A stretch of 20,109 bases of DNA from NCBI GenBank assembly GCA_002403995.1, contig DHIV01000005.1:25283-45391 (forward strand). The letters run 5' to 3'. The notes under the pieces were generated by a model that was not told where the DNA came from, did not search any database, and saw nothing but the letters and a program-made list of their open reading frames with translations. This document shows, in pieces, positions 5,722 to 14,116 of the stretch (the first letter of the stretch is position 1; every line of letters starts with the position of its first letter). The position numbers and the translations under genes were made by a program. Source of the DNA: Gallionella sp. UBA4737 (GTDB lineage Bacteria; Pseudomonadota; Gammaproteobacteria; Burkholderiales; Gallionellaceae).

Positions 5722-7518
5722 ATGATCCTCTCCAGTACCGCCCAACCTGCCGCAACAAAACGCCTGTCTTCGCTGCGCGACCTGCTGCCTTTCCTGCGTC
5801 CCTATCGCGGCAGGGTGGTGCTGGCTTTCGTGCTGCTGATCCTCGCTTCCGGCACGGTGCTGGTGTTGCCATTGGCGTTTCGCGACCTGATCGATTTCGG
5901 TTTCGGGCAGCGCGTCAATGCGCGCAGCGCTTTGCTGGGCACGCAGAGTCTGGACGGCCACTTCGCCGCGCTGTTCGGACTGGCGAGCGTGTGGGCGCTG
6001 GCAGTGTCGTCACGCTATTACACGGTGACCTGGATAGGCGAACGGGTGACGGCGGATCTGCGCAGCGCGGTGTATGCGCGGGTACTGAGGCAATCGCCGC
6101 AATTCTTCGAGACGCTGCAAACCGGCGAGGTGCTGTCGAGGCTGACCGGCGACACCACGCTGATCCAGACCGTGGTCGGCAGCTCGATCGCGATGGGCTT
6201 GCGCAGCCTGTTCCAGTTCATCGGCGGCATGGTGATGCTGGCGGTCACCAGTTTTTATCTGTTCTCGCTGAATCTCGGCCTGATGATGTTGCTGGCGCTG
6301 CCGATCTTCGTGATCGGCCGCAAGATGAAAAGACTTTCGCGCGAATCGCAGGACAAGATCGCCGATGCTTCGGCGCTGGCAGGCGAGATACTCAACGCAG
6401 TGCCGACCGTGCAAGCCTATACGCAGGAGCAGCGCGAAACGCAGCGATTTGCAGCCAGCGCGGAATTGAGTTTCGTCACCGCGATCCGGCGCACCCGCGT
6501 GCGTGCCGCGCTGACCGCGCTGATCATCACCGCGGTGATGGGAACCATCATCTTCGTGCTGTGGGTCGGCGCGAATCAGGTGCATGACGGCAGCATGACC
6601 GGCGGCCAGCTCGCCTCGTTCATCCTCTACGCGGCGCTGGTCGCGGGCGGCGTGGGCACGATGGCGGAAGTATGGGGCGACGTGATGCGCGCGGCGGGGG
6701 CGACGGAACGTTTATTGGAACTGCTGCATGCCGAATCCAGCATCGCCGAAGCCGCCGTGCCGCAAGCACTGCCGCAGCCCAAGCAGGCGGCGATCCGCTT
6801 CGAGCAGGTCAGCTTCCGCTACCCGTCGCGCTTGCAGACCGCCGCGCTGGACAATATCTCACTCGACATCGCGCCCGGCGAAAGCGTCGCGCTGGTTGGC
6901 CCTTCCGGCGCGGGCAAGACCACGCTGTTCCAGCTGTTGCTGCGCTTTTACGATGTGACGGATGGCGTGATCCGCCTCAACGGGCAGGACATCCGCCAGC
7001 TTACTTTGCACGACCTGCGCGACAAGATCGCGATCGTGCCGCAGGACGCGGTGATCTTCTCGGCCAACGCGCTGGAGAACATCCGCTACGGCCGTCCCGC
7101 CGCCAGCGATGATGAAGTCATGGCCGCCGCCAGAGCCGCACTGGTGGATGAATTCATTTCCCGCCTGCCACAGGGATACCAGACCTTTCTGGGGGAGCGC
7201 GGCACGCGCTTGTCCGGCGGGCAACGCCAGCGCATCGCGATCGCGCGTGCAATCCTGAAGAACGCCCCGCTGTTGCTGCTGGACGAAGCCACCAGCGCGC
7301 TGGATGCGGAATCCGAAATATTGGTGCAGCAAGGATTGAACGCCGCGATGCGAGGCCGCACCACGCTGATCATTGCTCACCGCTTGGCGACCGTGCAGAA
7401 GGCCAACCGCATCGTGGTGTTGGAACACGGACACATCGTCGAGACCGGGACGCCTGAAGACTTGCGCAAGCAGAGCGGGCTTTATGCGCGGCTGGCGCGT
7501 TTGCAATTTGATGTTTGA
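5722..7518 (+). CDS. ABC exporter, fused permease and ATPase half-transporter (MsbA-like)
   Basis: The 598-aa product has a transmembrane domain (about residues 30-320, six hydrophobic stretches) and a nucleotide-binding domain. Walker A GPSGAGKTT begins at residue 393, the signature LSGGQRQR at 497, Walker B ends in D521-E522 (LLLLDEATSALD), and the H-loop His is 553 (IIAHRL). All ATPase motifs are intact, so it should work as a homodimeric inner-membrane exporter of lipids, drugs or peptides. The permease sequence (GDTTLIQTVVGSS, AVPTVQAYTQEQRE) is of the type IV exporter class shared with MsbA and LmrA. The substrate cannot be read from the sequence. The ATG at 5722 has no strong ribosome-binding site. 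The gene stands alone, divergent from the tiny basic gene. Confidence 0.9.
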   Translation: MILSSTAQPAATKRLSSLRDLLPFLRPYRGRVVLAFVLLILASGTVLVLPLAFRDLIDFGFGQRVNARSALLGTQSLDGHFAALFGLASVWALAVSSRYYTVTWIGERVTADLRSAVYARVLRQSPQFFETLQTGEVLSRLTGDTTLIQTVVGSSIAMGLRSLFQFIGGMVMLAVTSFYLFSLNLGLMMLLALPIFVIGRKMKRLSRESQDKIADASALAGEILNAVPTVQAYTQEQRETQRFAASAELSFVTAIRRTRVRAALTALIITAVMGTIIFVLWVGANQVHDGSMTGGQLASFILYAALVAGGVGTMAEVWGDVMRAAGATERLLELLHAESSIAEAAVPQALPQPKQAAIRFEQVSFRYPSRLQTAALDNISLDIAPGESVALVGPSGAGKTTLFQLLLRFYDVTDGVIRLNGQDIRQLTLHDLRDKIAIVPQDAVIFSANALENIRYGRPAASDDEVMAAARAALVDEFISRLPQGYQTFLGERGTRLSGGQRQRIAIARAILKNAPLLLLDEATSALDAESEILVQQGLNAAMRGRTTLIIAHRLATVQKANRIVVLEHGHIVETGTPEDLRKQSGLYARLARLQFDV

Positions 7519-7620
7519 TTGAGCCCTCCTTGATGGGGGAGGCGGAGAAGCAGTGAATTTAATGCCGCGCGCCCATGGAAAACTTCACTGCCTCGATTCA
7601 TAATTGGAAAAGGGTGCGCA

Positions 7621-7649
7621 TTGAGGGTGAGGTTCGTTTTTGATATACT
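7621..7649 (+). promoter_or_regulatory. Probable sigma-70 promoter of the Sel1-cytochrome-propeller operon
   Basis: TTGAGG (7621-7626) and TATACT (7644-7649) are separated by exactly 17 nt. Transcription would start near 7656, about 50 nt before the Sel1 gene. No other good promoter is seen before the downstream genes. Confidence 0.6.
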
Positions 7650-7704
7650 TGGGCTTGAAATTGTGTTATTCCTCGCGGTGCCAAGTTGGAATAATGAAAA
7701 TTAA

Positions 7705-8415
7705 ATGGGAATGATGGAAATGAGTATAAATCTTAGTCAATCATTTGTGATCGGTATTGTGCTGTTAATCGGCTTTTCTCCGGCCGCCCTTGCAGATCCG
7801 GCAGGGGATGTTGCGCTTGCGGAACAAGCAATGGATGAACAGGATTTACATGAAGCCGCAATATATTACAGGAAAGCTGCCGAGCAGAATTACTTGCCCG
7901 CTCAGACAGCACTTGGGGAGCTTTTGCATACCTCAGAGGACTTTGAAGAGGCCGTCGGCTGGTTTCTCATGGCAGCCTATCAGGGAGATGCTGCCGCTGC
8001 ATACGATTTGGGGCAGGCATATGCCAATGGCGAAGGGGTTGAAAAAAGTTTTGGTAAGGCGGTATACTGGATCACACATGCTGCGGAAAAAAATTACCTG
8101 TCTGCTGTACAGGCCTTGGCCGCTGCATACCGGACTGGTGATTTTGGGCTGGCAAAAGATCTCGACCAGGCAAAAAAATGGGAATCCCGTTTGCCTGCCT
8201 TGAGGGAGGCTTCACAAAAAGCATTTGCAGAAAAGCTTGTAAAACTAAGAACTGAGCGGAAAGAGGCGCGTATCGCAGCCATCAAGGAGGATATTGCGAA
8301 AAAAGAGGCTGCGAAAAAAGCAGAAGATAACGCGGCTGCGAAAAAAGTAGATGATGCAGATGAAGTGACCGCAAAAAAAGCAGCTGAAAAGACTGAACCA
8401 GTGCAAGCAAAATAA
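7705..8415 (+). CDS. Exported Sel1-like repeat protein with Lys/Ala-rich tail
   Basis: The protein is 236 aa from the first ATG. A signal peptide (NLSQSFVIGIVLLIGFSPAALA) ends before DPAGD. Three Sel1/TPR-like helical repeats follow (about residues 45-150), recognisable by YYRKAAEQNYLPAQTALGEL, WFLMAAYQGDAAAAYDLGQ and ITHAAEKNYLSAVQALAAAY. The last 60 residues are a charged, coiled-coil-like tail with repeated AKK units. Sel1 repeats scaffold protein-protein contacts, often in the periplasm. ATGs at 7705, 7711, 7714 and 7720 compete. The one at 7720 gives the most typical signal peptide, and none has a clear ribosome-binding site. The gene is 14 nt upstream of a cytochrome c gene, probably in one operon. 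Its specific function is unknown. Confidence 0.78.
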   Translation: MGMMEMSINLSQSFVIGIVLLIGFSPAALADPAGDVALAEQAMDEQDLHEAAIYYRKAAEQNYLPAQTALGELLHTSEDFEEAVGWFLMAAYQGDAAAAYDLGQAYANGEGVEKSFGKAVYWITHAAEKNYLSAVQALAAAYRTGDFGLAKDLDQAKKWESRLPALREASQKAFAEKLVKLRTERKEARIAAIKEDIAKKEAAKKAEDNAAAKKVDDADEVTAKKAAEKTEPVQAK

Positions 8416-8429
8416 TTACTCGAATTGAA

Positions 8430-8747
8430 ATGTTGAAAATGCGATATTTTAAACCAAGATTTTTTGTTTCTTTCCTGCTGATGTCCGGTTCGTGCTTATC
8501 TCACGCAGCAGATACGAGCAAAGGGGCGGAGGTTTATGCTATGCATTGTGCTACATGTCACGGCGTATCCGGCATTAGCGTTATGCCCGGCGCCCCTAAT
8601 TTTGCCCAAAATGAAGGGCTGATGAATCCTGACGGAACGTTGTTAATCTCTATCCAGAGCGGGAAAGCTGCCATGCCAGCCTATCGAGGTGTGTTGAGTG
8701 ATCAGGATATCCTTAATGTAATTGCCTACCTGCGTACCTTGAATTGA
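8430..8747 (+). CDS. Small periplasmic monoheme c-type cytochrome
   Basis: This 105-aa precursor has a signal peptide to about residue 26 (GSCLSHA). The heme-binding motif is CATCH (residues 40-44) and the probable sixth ligand is Met82 in AAMPAYRG. The mature protein, about 79 aa, is a class I cytochrome c of the cytochrome c5/c551 or cbb3-type diheme-half kind, ending in the usual helix DILNVIAYLRTL. It should shuttle single electrons in the periplasm. Starts at 8430 and 8439 are both possible. Lying between the Sel1 gene and two propeller genes, it may serve or be assembled with those proteins. It might also accept electrons from the Cyc2-like proteins, but nothing in the sequence shows this. 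Confidence 0.88.
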   Translation: MLKMRYFKPRFFVSFLLMSGSCLSHAADTSKGAEVYAMHCATCHGVSGISVMPGAPNFAQNEGLMNPDGTLLISIQSGKAAMPAYRGVLSDQDILNVIAYLRTLN

Positions 8748-8807
8748 TACGCTTCACGACCTCGAGGGGGTGGATCGCAGCCCCGCCACTGCACATATCT
8801 TAAATTC

Positions 8808-9881
8808 ATGCGCATCTCATCCCCGTTCCTTTTAGTTGCTTTTTACCTTGCCTGCCTTGGCATCGCTCACGCTGAGACTAAGCCTTCCGGAGATGTGTTT
8901 CCTCGCGTAATAGAATCATACCAGGTAGGCGAAAATGTCGTCGTGCGTGGCCTTACCGTCGAGCCAAAAAATAATGCCCTGTGGGTGGGCACTTCGGTGG
9001 GGGTGCATGAAATTGATCTTACTACCCATAAACTGCGCAACACCTTTACACGCGACAATGGTTTGGCAAATGAATATGTGTTTACCGTAGGCGTGGATAG
9101 TGAGGGCTACAAGTGGTTCGGCACCAACGCAGGAGGGGCATCGCGTTACCGCGACGGCGTTTGGAAGACTTATTTCCCGATGCACGGATTGGCTGATTAC
9201 TGGGTCTATGCGTTTGCCAACCAGCACAACGGGGATCTGTGGATAGGTACTTGGGCTGGTGTTAATCGCGTCGACCTGCGCACCATGAAGTTCACCACCT
9301 ATGTGAAGGAATTGGTCAACGAATGGGTATATGGCATTGCTGTGGATAATCAAGATCGCGTATGGATCGGCACTGAAGGCGGTGTTTCCATGTTCGACGG
9401 CAAAACTTGGCGCTCCTGGAGCCACAAGGAGGGGTTAGGCGCACGCAATAAGTACCAACGCGCTCCCAGTACCAATACGGGACTTGGAACGCGATCCCGC
9501 CACAATCTTAGTATGTTGTCTGGAAATGGGGGACTTACATACAACCCCAGCTATGTGTTTGCCCTTCAAGTGACGCCGGACCAATCAGTCTGGGCGGCCA
9601 CGTGGGGCGGAGGAGTGAGCCGCTTTGACGGCAAGCGTTGGCATAACTACACTATGCGCGACGGTTTGGCGGGGGATATCGTTTACAGTATCGCTCAAGA
9701 GCCCAACGGCGTGCTCTGGTTCGGCACCAACAATGGGGTCAGCCGTTATGATGGAAAAAGTTGGCATAACTATGACAAATCGTCCGGTCTGCTGGAAAAT
9801 AACGTCTATGCTGTCGCGGTGTCGCCCAACGGAGAGATCTGGGCTGGTTCTCGGCGTGGCGTGACACTCATCGGACGGTGA
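8808..9881 (+). CDS. Secreted seven-bladed beta-propeller protein (Reg_prop repeats), copy 1
   Basis: The precursor is 357 aa with a signal peptide cleaved after about A22 (GIAHA). The rest is built from seven repeats ending in a W-x-G/A-T/S-x-x-G signature: WVGTSVGV (W59), WFGTNAGGA, WIGTWAGV, WIGTEGGV, WAATWGGGV, WFGTNNGV and WAGSRRGV (W345). This makes a full seven-bladed propeller of the two-component-regulator propeller (Reg_prop) type. In the classical family such propellers form the periplasmic sensor of hybrid histidine kinases. Here there is no membrane anchor, kinase or GGDEF part. An insertion of about 40 residues sits between blades 4 and 5, ending YNPSY. It lies 60 nt after the cytochrome gene and before its paralogue. 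Fold is well supported; function unknown. Confidence 0.85.
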   Translation: MRISSPFLLVAFYLACLGIAHAETKPSGDVFPRVIESYQVGENVVVRGLTVEPKNNALWVGTSVGVHEIDLTTHKLRNTFTRDNGLANEYVFTVGVDSEGYKWFGTNAGGASRYRDGVWKTYFPMHGLADYWVYAFANQHNGDLWIGTWAGVNRVDLRTMKFTTYVKELVNEWVYGIAVDNQDRVWIGTEGGVSMFDGKTWRSWSHKEGLGARNKYQRAPSTNTGLGTRSRHNLSMLSGNGGLTYNPSYVFALQVTPDQSVWAATWGGGVSRFDGKRWHNYTMRDGLAGDIVYSIAQEPNGVLWFGTNNGVSRYDGKSWHNYDKSSGLLENNVYAVAVSPNGEIWAGSRRGVTLIGR

Positions 9882-9944
9882 ACTGGATGGTCGATGCATC
9901 AGATTGGCAAGCAACAACTGCAGCAACTTTAGGGAGATTATTGG

Positions 9945-11204
9945 ATGCAACTGAATATTAAATCGGTAACAGCAATTGCGGTCATCGTAATCGGCTTGGT
10001 TGCCGGAATCTACATCATGAGTGTGAAGCTGGCACCCACGGTCCCGGCAAAAACAGCAGGGTCGATTCAGCCTGGCGCGGCGATGTCGCCGGGCCATCCT
10101 GCGGTAAGTAGTGGAGGTCAGTCGGGAAGCCCCCAGGCAAGTCCGCAGCAGGAGGGCCGAGTAGGAAAGGCTACAGAAGACCCAAAAACCAAATTCACTC
10201 ATTTCCGTGTCGGCAACAGCAACGTCAAGTCAATTTTCATTGATGGAAAAGCGGTGTGGGTTGGAACCTCGGGAGGGGTGATCCGCTACAATACCGACAC
10301 CGACGAATTCCGCTTTTTCGACCAGAAAGATGGTTTGCTTTCCAAAGGGATATTCAATATCGGCAAGCTGGACGGGCGCATCGTGGTGGGTACCTATGGT
10401 GGCGGAATGTCCTTGTTCGACGAGGCCAGCAACAGATGGGAAAACTACAATGTTCCCAACGGCCTGGCAGATGCCTTCGTTTACAAGGTGCTGAAGGCCT
10501 CCAATGGCGACACGTGGATTGCTACCTGGTCAGGGGCCAATCGTATCCGCGGTGGGGATTTGAAAGATCGTTCCAAGTGGGATGTGTACACGGTGGAAAA
10601 CACCAAGGGCGGGTTGCCCAACGACTGGGTCTATAGCCTGGCTGAAGGCAAAAACGGCGAAATGTGGTTTGCCACTGAAGGAGGCCCGGCACGTTTCAAG
10701 AACGGCAAGTGGGAGCACTGGAAAGTAGGTGCTCCGTACGAAAAAATCAAGAACGATCCAAAGTTCGGCGTTGACCCGGCCAAGTTTTCTGAACATCACG
10801 CTCAACAGGCGAGGGAAATGGGCTTGGCTGGCAAAAGTGGAGCCGGGGCTTACAATCCCAACTATATTGTATCTTTGCAGGTGGACAGTGATGGTGTAGT
10901 GTGGTGCGGTACATGGGGTGGCGGGTTAGCGCGCTTCGATGGTAAAAGCTGGCGCAATTACACCATGGCCGACGGCTTGCCAGGCAACCTCATTTTCATG
11001 CTACACCGTGATCCATCCGGGAAATTGTGGATTGGGACCAATAATGGGGTTGCTGTTTTAGAAGGCGACAAGATAGCAGCCAAAAAACTCAAGATACTGA
11101 CCACCAAGGACGGGCTGTTCTCTGATACCGTATTTTCCATGGCTACCGGTGAGGATGGTAGTAAATGGCTGGGTAGCTTCGGCGGCGTGACCCATCTTAA
11201 GTAA
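9945..11204 (+). CDS. Membrane-anchored seven-bladed beta-propeller protein (Reg_prop repeats), copy 2
   Basis: The 419-aa product starts with a single transmembrane segment (VTAIAVIVIGLVAGIYIM, about residues 8-25). A low-complexity Pro/Ser/Gly/Gln linker follows to about residue 80, then seven blades: WVGTSGGV (W105), VVGTYGGGM, WIATWSGA, WFATEGGP, WCGTWGGGL, WIGTNNGV and WLGSFGGV (W408). Blade order matches copy 1 one to one, including the insertion between blades 4 and 5 that ends YNPNY. The two are therefore duplicated genes that diverged in their N-termini: one secreted, one tethered. No signalling output domain is present. AGGGA about 9 nt upstream supports ATG 9945. A hairpin follows the stop, so this is probably the last gene of the operon. 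Confidence 0.85.
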   Translation: MQLNIKSVTAIAVIVIGLVAGIYIMSVKLAPTVPAKTAGSIQPGAAMSPGHPAVSSGGQSGSPQASPQQEGRVGKATEDPKTKFTHFRVGNSNVKSIFIDGKAVWVGTSGGVIRYNTDTDEFRFFDQKDGLLSKGIFNIGKLDGRIVVGTYGGGMSLFDEASNRWENYNVPNGLADAFVYKVLKASNGDTWIATWSGANRIRGGDLKDRSKWDVYTVENTKGGLPNDWVYSLAEGKNGEMWFATEGGPARFKNGKWEHWKVGAPYEKIKNDPKFGVDPAKFSEHHAQQAREMGLAGKSGAGAYNPNYIVSLQVDSDGVVWCGTWGGGLARFDGKSWRNYTMADGLPGNLIFMLHRDPSGKLWIGTNNGVAVLEGDKIAAKKLKILTTKDGLFSDTVFSMATGEDGSKWLGSFGGVTHLK

Positions 11205-11241
11205 TCCTGCATAGGCAGACTCGCTTCTGCTTAGAGATGAT

Positions 11242-11272
11242 AAAGCGCATGGCAAAAACTATGCGCTTTTCC
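11242..11272 (+). terminator. Probable terminator after the propeller genes
   Basis: AAAGCGCAT (11242-11250) and ATGCGCTTT (11261-11269) pair over 9 bp around a 10-nt loop and are followed by TCC. The U-tract is short, so efficiency may be modest. Confidence 0.65.
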
Positions 11273-11417
11273 TTGGCTACCTGAAATCAGGTTTTAAAAA
11301 ATGTCAGGCAATCCAACTTTGATTTATGGATAAAGCCATATCGAGCCTACCAAATCCCATAGGGATGTTATCGCTATCAAATTAGGTATGTAAATCAATA
11401 AAGCTGGTGATTAAAAA

Positions 11418-12179
11418 ATGGCACGTTATTTATCTAGACACATGAAAGATTGGTTAGTGGCAGTGATGAGCGCGATCACCATAACGATGAGCGGGACTGT
11501 CCCGGCTGCACCCATGACCAGGGATCAGGGCGACGCGATACTCAAGGAGTTGCGCGAGATCAAGCAGCTGCTGGCAAGGCCGCAGCAGCAGGCCCAGGCA
11601 CCATCAGCTCCACAGATGCCGCAGAACCTGACCGTCAAGGGCGACGCGATCTACGTGCTCGGCAAAAGCGACGCGCCGCTGACGCTGGTGGAATTCACCG
11701 ACTACCAGTGCCCGTTCTGCGGCCGGTTCGAGCAGAACACTTTCCCCGAGATCAAAAAGAACTATATCGACACCGGCAAGCTGCGCCTCATCGTGCGCGA
11801 CCTTCCGCTGGAAGGCTTGCATCCATTCGCGCTCAAAGCCGCACAGTCGGTGCACTGCGCCGGAGACCAGGGCAAGTTCTGGGAGATGAAGGATGTGGTA
11901 TTCAGGAACCAGAACCGGCTCGATGCCGATTCGCTGGCAGGTTATGCGAAAGAACTGTCGCTGAATGACGACACCTTCAAGAGCTGCATGGCCGATGGCA
12001 AGCATCTGAAAGAGATCGGCGACGAAGCCAGATATGCCCAGTCGCTGGGCATCACCGGCACGCCGACGTTTATACTCGGCAAGACCGCAGGGGACTCAGT
12101 GGAAGGCCAGGTGATCGTCGGCGCCCAGCCGCTTGAGGCCTTCTCTGCAGCGATCGACGGGATGCTCGCGAAGTACTGA
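11418..12179 (+). CDS. DsbA-family thiol:disulfide oxidoreductase (thioredoxin_4 type)
   Basis: The precursor is 253 aa. A hydrophobic signal (about residues 11-32) is followed by a short helical segment (DQGDAILKELREIKQLL), a Gln/Pro/Ala linker, and a thioredoxin-fold domain with an inserted helical lobe. The active site is CPFC (C98-C101) in VEFTDYQCPFCGRFE, and the cis-proline loop is GITGTPTFILG. This is the BdbD/ScsC-like branch of DsbA proteins, which oxidise or isomerise cysteines of exported proteins. Two further cysteines (in VHCAGD and KSCMAD) could form a second disulfide. ATG 11418 has GGTGA upstream; ATG 11442 has none. It may support c-type cytochrome or periplasmic enzyme maturation, but that is inference. 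Confidence 0.88.
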   Translation: MARYLSRHMKDWLVAVMSAITITMSGTVPAAPMTRDQGDAILKELREIKQLLARPQQQAQAPSAPQMPQNLTVKGDAIYVLGKSDAPLTLVEFTDYQCPFCGRFEQNTFPEIKKNYIDTGKLRLIVRDLPLEGLHPFALKAAQSVHCAGDQGKFWEMKDVVFRNQNRLDADSLAGYAKELSLNDDTFKSCMADGKHLKEIGDEARYAQSLGITGTPTFILGKTAGDSVEGQVIVGAQPLEAFSAAIDGMLAKY

Positions 12180-12234
12180 TTGTTCGTAGCGTGCCTGCGC
12201 GCGCACTACGCCGGTTGCCAAAGCCCCTCTCCAA

Positions 12235-13311
12235 TCAGCCCAGCGCCGGGTAATCCGTATATCCCTTGGAGCCCGGCGTATAGAATGTGTTCATGTCGGG
12301 CGCATTCACCGCCGCGCCGGACTTCCAGCGCGCGACCAGATCGGGGTTGGCGAGGAACGGTTTGCCCACTGCGACCAGGTCGCACTTGCCAGCAGCCAGA
12401 TCGCTTTCGGCTCGCGCGGCATCGTAGCCGCCGGAAAGGATCAGCTTGCCCTTGAACACGTTGCGGAAAGTGGCCTTCATCGAGTCTGGCACTTGCGGCG
12501 CACCCATAGCCGAGTGGTCGACCAGATGAATGTAGGCGAGCCCGCGCGCATTGAGTTGCCGCGCAAGATACGTGTAATCCCCCTCCATCGCGTCATATAG
12601 CGGCATGTCGTTGAACACGCCATACGGCGACAGGCGTATGCCGACCTTGTCCTTGCCGATCGCCTTGATCGTAGCGTCGGCGACTTCGAGCACGAAGCGC
12701 GCGCGGTTTTCTATCGAGCCGCCGTAACGGTCAGTGCGCTGATTCGAATTCGGGCGGATGAACTGCTCGAGCAGATAACCGTTAGCTCCATGCAATTCGA
12801 TGCCGTCAAATCCCGCCGCCACCGCATTCTTGGCGGCCTGTGCGAATTCCTCAATGGCAGTCTTGATGTCAGCGTCGGTCATCGCTTGTGGCATACCATT
12901 TGGCTTCATGCCCTCGGCATCGGTGTACATGTCGCCGGCAGCTGCCACCGCCGACGGTCCCAGCACGCGCGCGCCCGCAGGAAGATTGAGTGAATGGCCG
13001 ATGCGCCCGCAATGCATGAACTGCATGAACATCTTCGCGCCCTTGGGACGAACCGCATCAGTGACGAGCTTCCATCCCGCGACCTGGGCTGCGGAAAATA
13101 TACCGGGTATGCGCGGATAGCCGAGCCCGTTGGGAGACGGTGATGTCCCTTCGGTGATGATCAGCCCCGCTGATCCCCGCTGCGCGTAATACTCCGCCAT
13201 CAATTCATTAGGGATATTGCCTATGGCGCGGTTGCGCGTCATCGGTGCCATGACCAGATGATTCTGTAGTGTGAGTGTACCCAGGGTGACTTTTGAAAAC
13301 AGCAGTGGCAT
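12235..13311 (-). CDS. Old Yellow Enzyme family alkene reductase (NemA-like)
   Basis: The 358-aa protein is of standard length for the family. It begins with LFSKVTLGTLTLQNHLVMAPMTRNRA, the FMN-binding first strand of the TIM barrel. The active-site motif HGANGYLLEQFIRP gives H174 and N177, which bind the substrate carbonyl or nitro group, and Y179, the proton donor. QRTDRYGGSIENRARF and the LILSGGYD phosphate-binding region are intact. The enzyme uses NAD(P)H and FMN to reduce activated C=C bonds, nitro compounds or quinones in the cytoplasm, normally for electrophile detoxification. AAGGA 6-7 nt before the ATG at 13311 fixes the start. It converges on the DsbA-like gene. No NemR-type repressor gene is beside it. 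Confidence 0.95.
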   Translation of the reverse strand: MPLLFSKVTLGTLTLQNHLVMAPMTRNRAIGNIPNELMAEYYAQRGSAGLIITEGTSPSPNGLGYPRIPGIFSAAQVAGWKLVTDAVRPKGAKMFMQFMHCGRIGHSLNLPAGARVLGPSAVAAAGDMYTDAEGMKPNGMPQAMTDADIKTAIEEFAQAAKNAVAAGFDGIELHGANGYLLEQFIRPNSNQRTDRYGGSIENRARFVLEVADATIKAIGKDKVGIRLSPYGVFNDMPLYDAMEGDYTYLARQLNARGLAYIHLVDHSAMGAPQVPDSMKATFRNVFKGKLILSGGYDAARAESDLAAGKCDLVAVGKPFLANPDLVARWKSGAAVNAPDMNTFYTPGSKGYTDYPALG

Positions 13312-13894
13312 GGTTATTCCTTTTTAAAATGAGTTGGATATTTACGGACAAAAATGGTTGGAGGCATAATGCCCAATGCGAATTGTTCACCGCTCACAAA
13401 ACGAAGAAATTATCACCAACACCGGCGTTAAGGAAATGCAGTTGCCATTTCGGCGGGCATAATACCCAGAATTCGATGGGCGATCATCATATAACATTCC
13501 CGATGAACCTACATTCCATACGCGGATGTGTTGAATCACATCAACGGATGCGTTCCAATTTCTGTGGCGGAGTGAATACAGAAGTTAGCGGAACGTAGGC
13601 GAGTATTGTGGTGCTCGGAATGCCAATGGAGATGAAGCATATCGGCGCAACCCCGTTTTCGGATTGCCATTTTTGGTATTCATTTCCAAGAATAAAGACG
13701 GATTTTCATCATTTCCATGATTTTTACACCCCTCAAGATACTTGCCCTATCATTCCGTATGTCAATATCTGCGCCATTCCTGCCGCTCCTTATTTGTCTT
13801 GGCATGTAATATGCTCATTCAATACATGAAGGGTGGAAATTTCAGATACGGCGGTAAGAAACCGTAATTTGCCGGAAGCAGAAGGAGGTGTGCC
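13312..13894. other. 583-base intergenic region with a possible sigma-54 promoter
   Basis: I see no convincing gene here: open frames at 13293-13598 and 13608-13829 lack ribosome-binding sites and have unprotein-like composition. It holds a dyad GATGTG-ttgaat-CACATC (13525-13542), a possible operator for the divergent OYE gene, and a sigma-54-like promoter at 13799-13815 upstream of the small acidic gene. The unusual length suggests regulation or a decayed gene. Confidence 0.45.
13799..13815 (+). promoter_or_regulatory. Possible sigma-54 (RpoN) promoter
   Basis: TTGGCATG (13799-13806), four bases TAAT, then ATGCT (13811-13815) matches the -24/-12 consensus TTGGCACG-N4-TTGCW with GG and GC at the required spacing and two mismatches. 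Transcription would begin near 13826, about 70 nt before the start codon of the small acidic protein. No activator site was identified. Confidence 0.35.
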
Positions 13895-14116
13895 ATGAAA
13901 GTCGATATGAACATGAGCAACTACGAAATCGAATATGAAGCGATTGAGGACGAGTACGGCGATGAGGTGTTGTGCTCTGGATGGAATCCTGAGGTTGATT
14001 CAGTGTGTCAGCAATTACAGCTTGTGCCGACCAGCGAACAGCTGGCCATGCCGGAGGAACTTGCGACGGAAGTTGCGGAACTATTCCTGAGAAAGATGTA
14101 TTCCTATCAGCGTTAA
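13895..14116 (+). CDS. Small acidic hypothetical protein (73 aa)
   Basis: A perfect AAGGAGGT (13882-13889) lies 5 nt before the ATG at 13895, so this gene is very likely translated, and strongly. The protein is acidic, especially at the start (YEIEYEAIEDEYGDE), has two cysteines (VLCSGW and SVCQQL), no signal peptide and no membrane segment. The C-terminal half (EELATEVAELFLRKMYSYQR) should be helical. I recognise no family. It may be driven by the sigma-54-like site upstream. What it does is unknown. Confidence 0.75.
   Translation: MKVDMNMSNYEIEYEAIEDEYGDEVLCSGWNPEVDSVCQQLQLVPTSEQLAMPEELATEVAELFLRKMYSYQR

Noticed and set aside
5625..6587. Long open frame overlapping the ABC exporter in another phase
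   Set aside because: It is Arg/Ala/Gly-rich with no family pattern, and the overlapping frame carries complete ABC exporter motifs.
7525..7543. Possible terminator after the ABC exporter (CCTCC...GGAGG)
   Set aside because: Only about 5 bp of stem and no T-run.
8371..8382. GC-A-AAA-AAA-G slippery-looking site in the Lys-rich tail of the Sel1 protein
   Set aside because: The heptamer is in phase for -1 frameshifting, but the -1 frame stops almost at once and the poly-A runs are explained by repeated Lys codons.
12185..12210. Hairpin CGTAG...CTACG between the DsbA-like and OYE genes
   Set aside because: The stem needs a bulge and no T-run follows, so it is too weak to call a terminator.
13293..13829. 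Two plus-strand open frames upstream of the small acidic gene
   Set aside because: No ribosome-binding site, His/Phe/Cys-rich unprotein-like composition, and the first overlaps the OYE start region.
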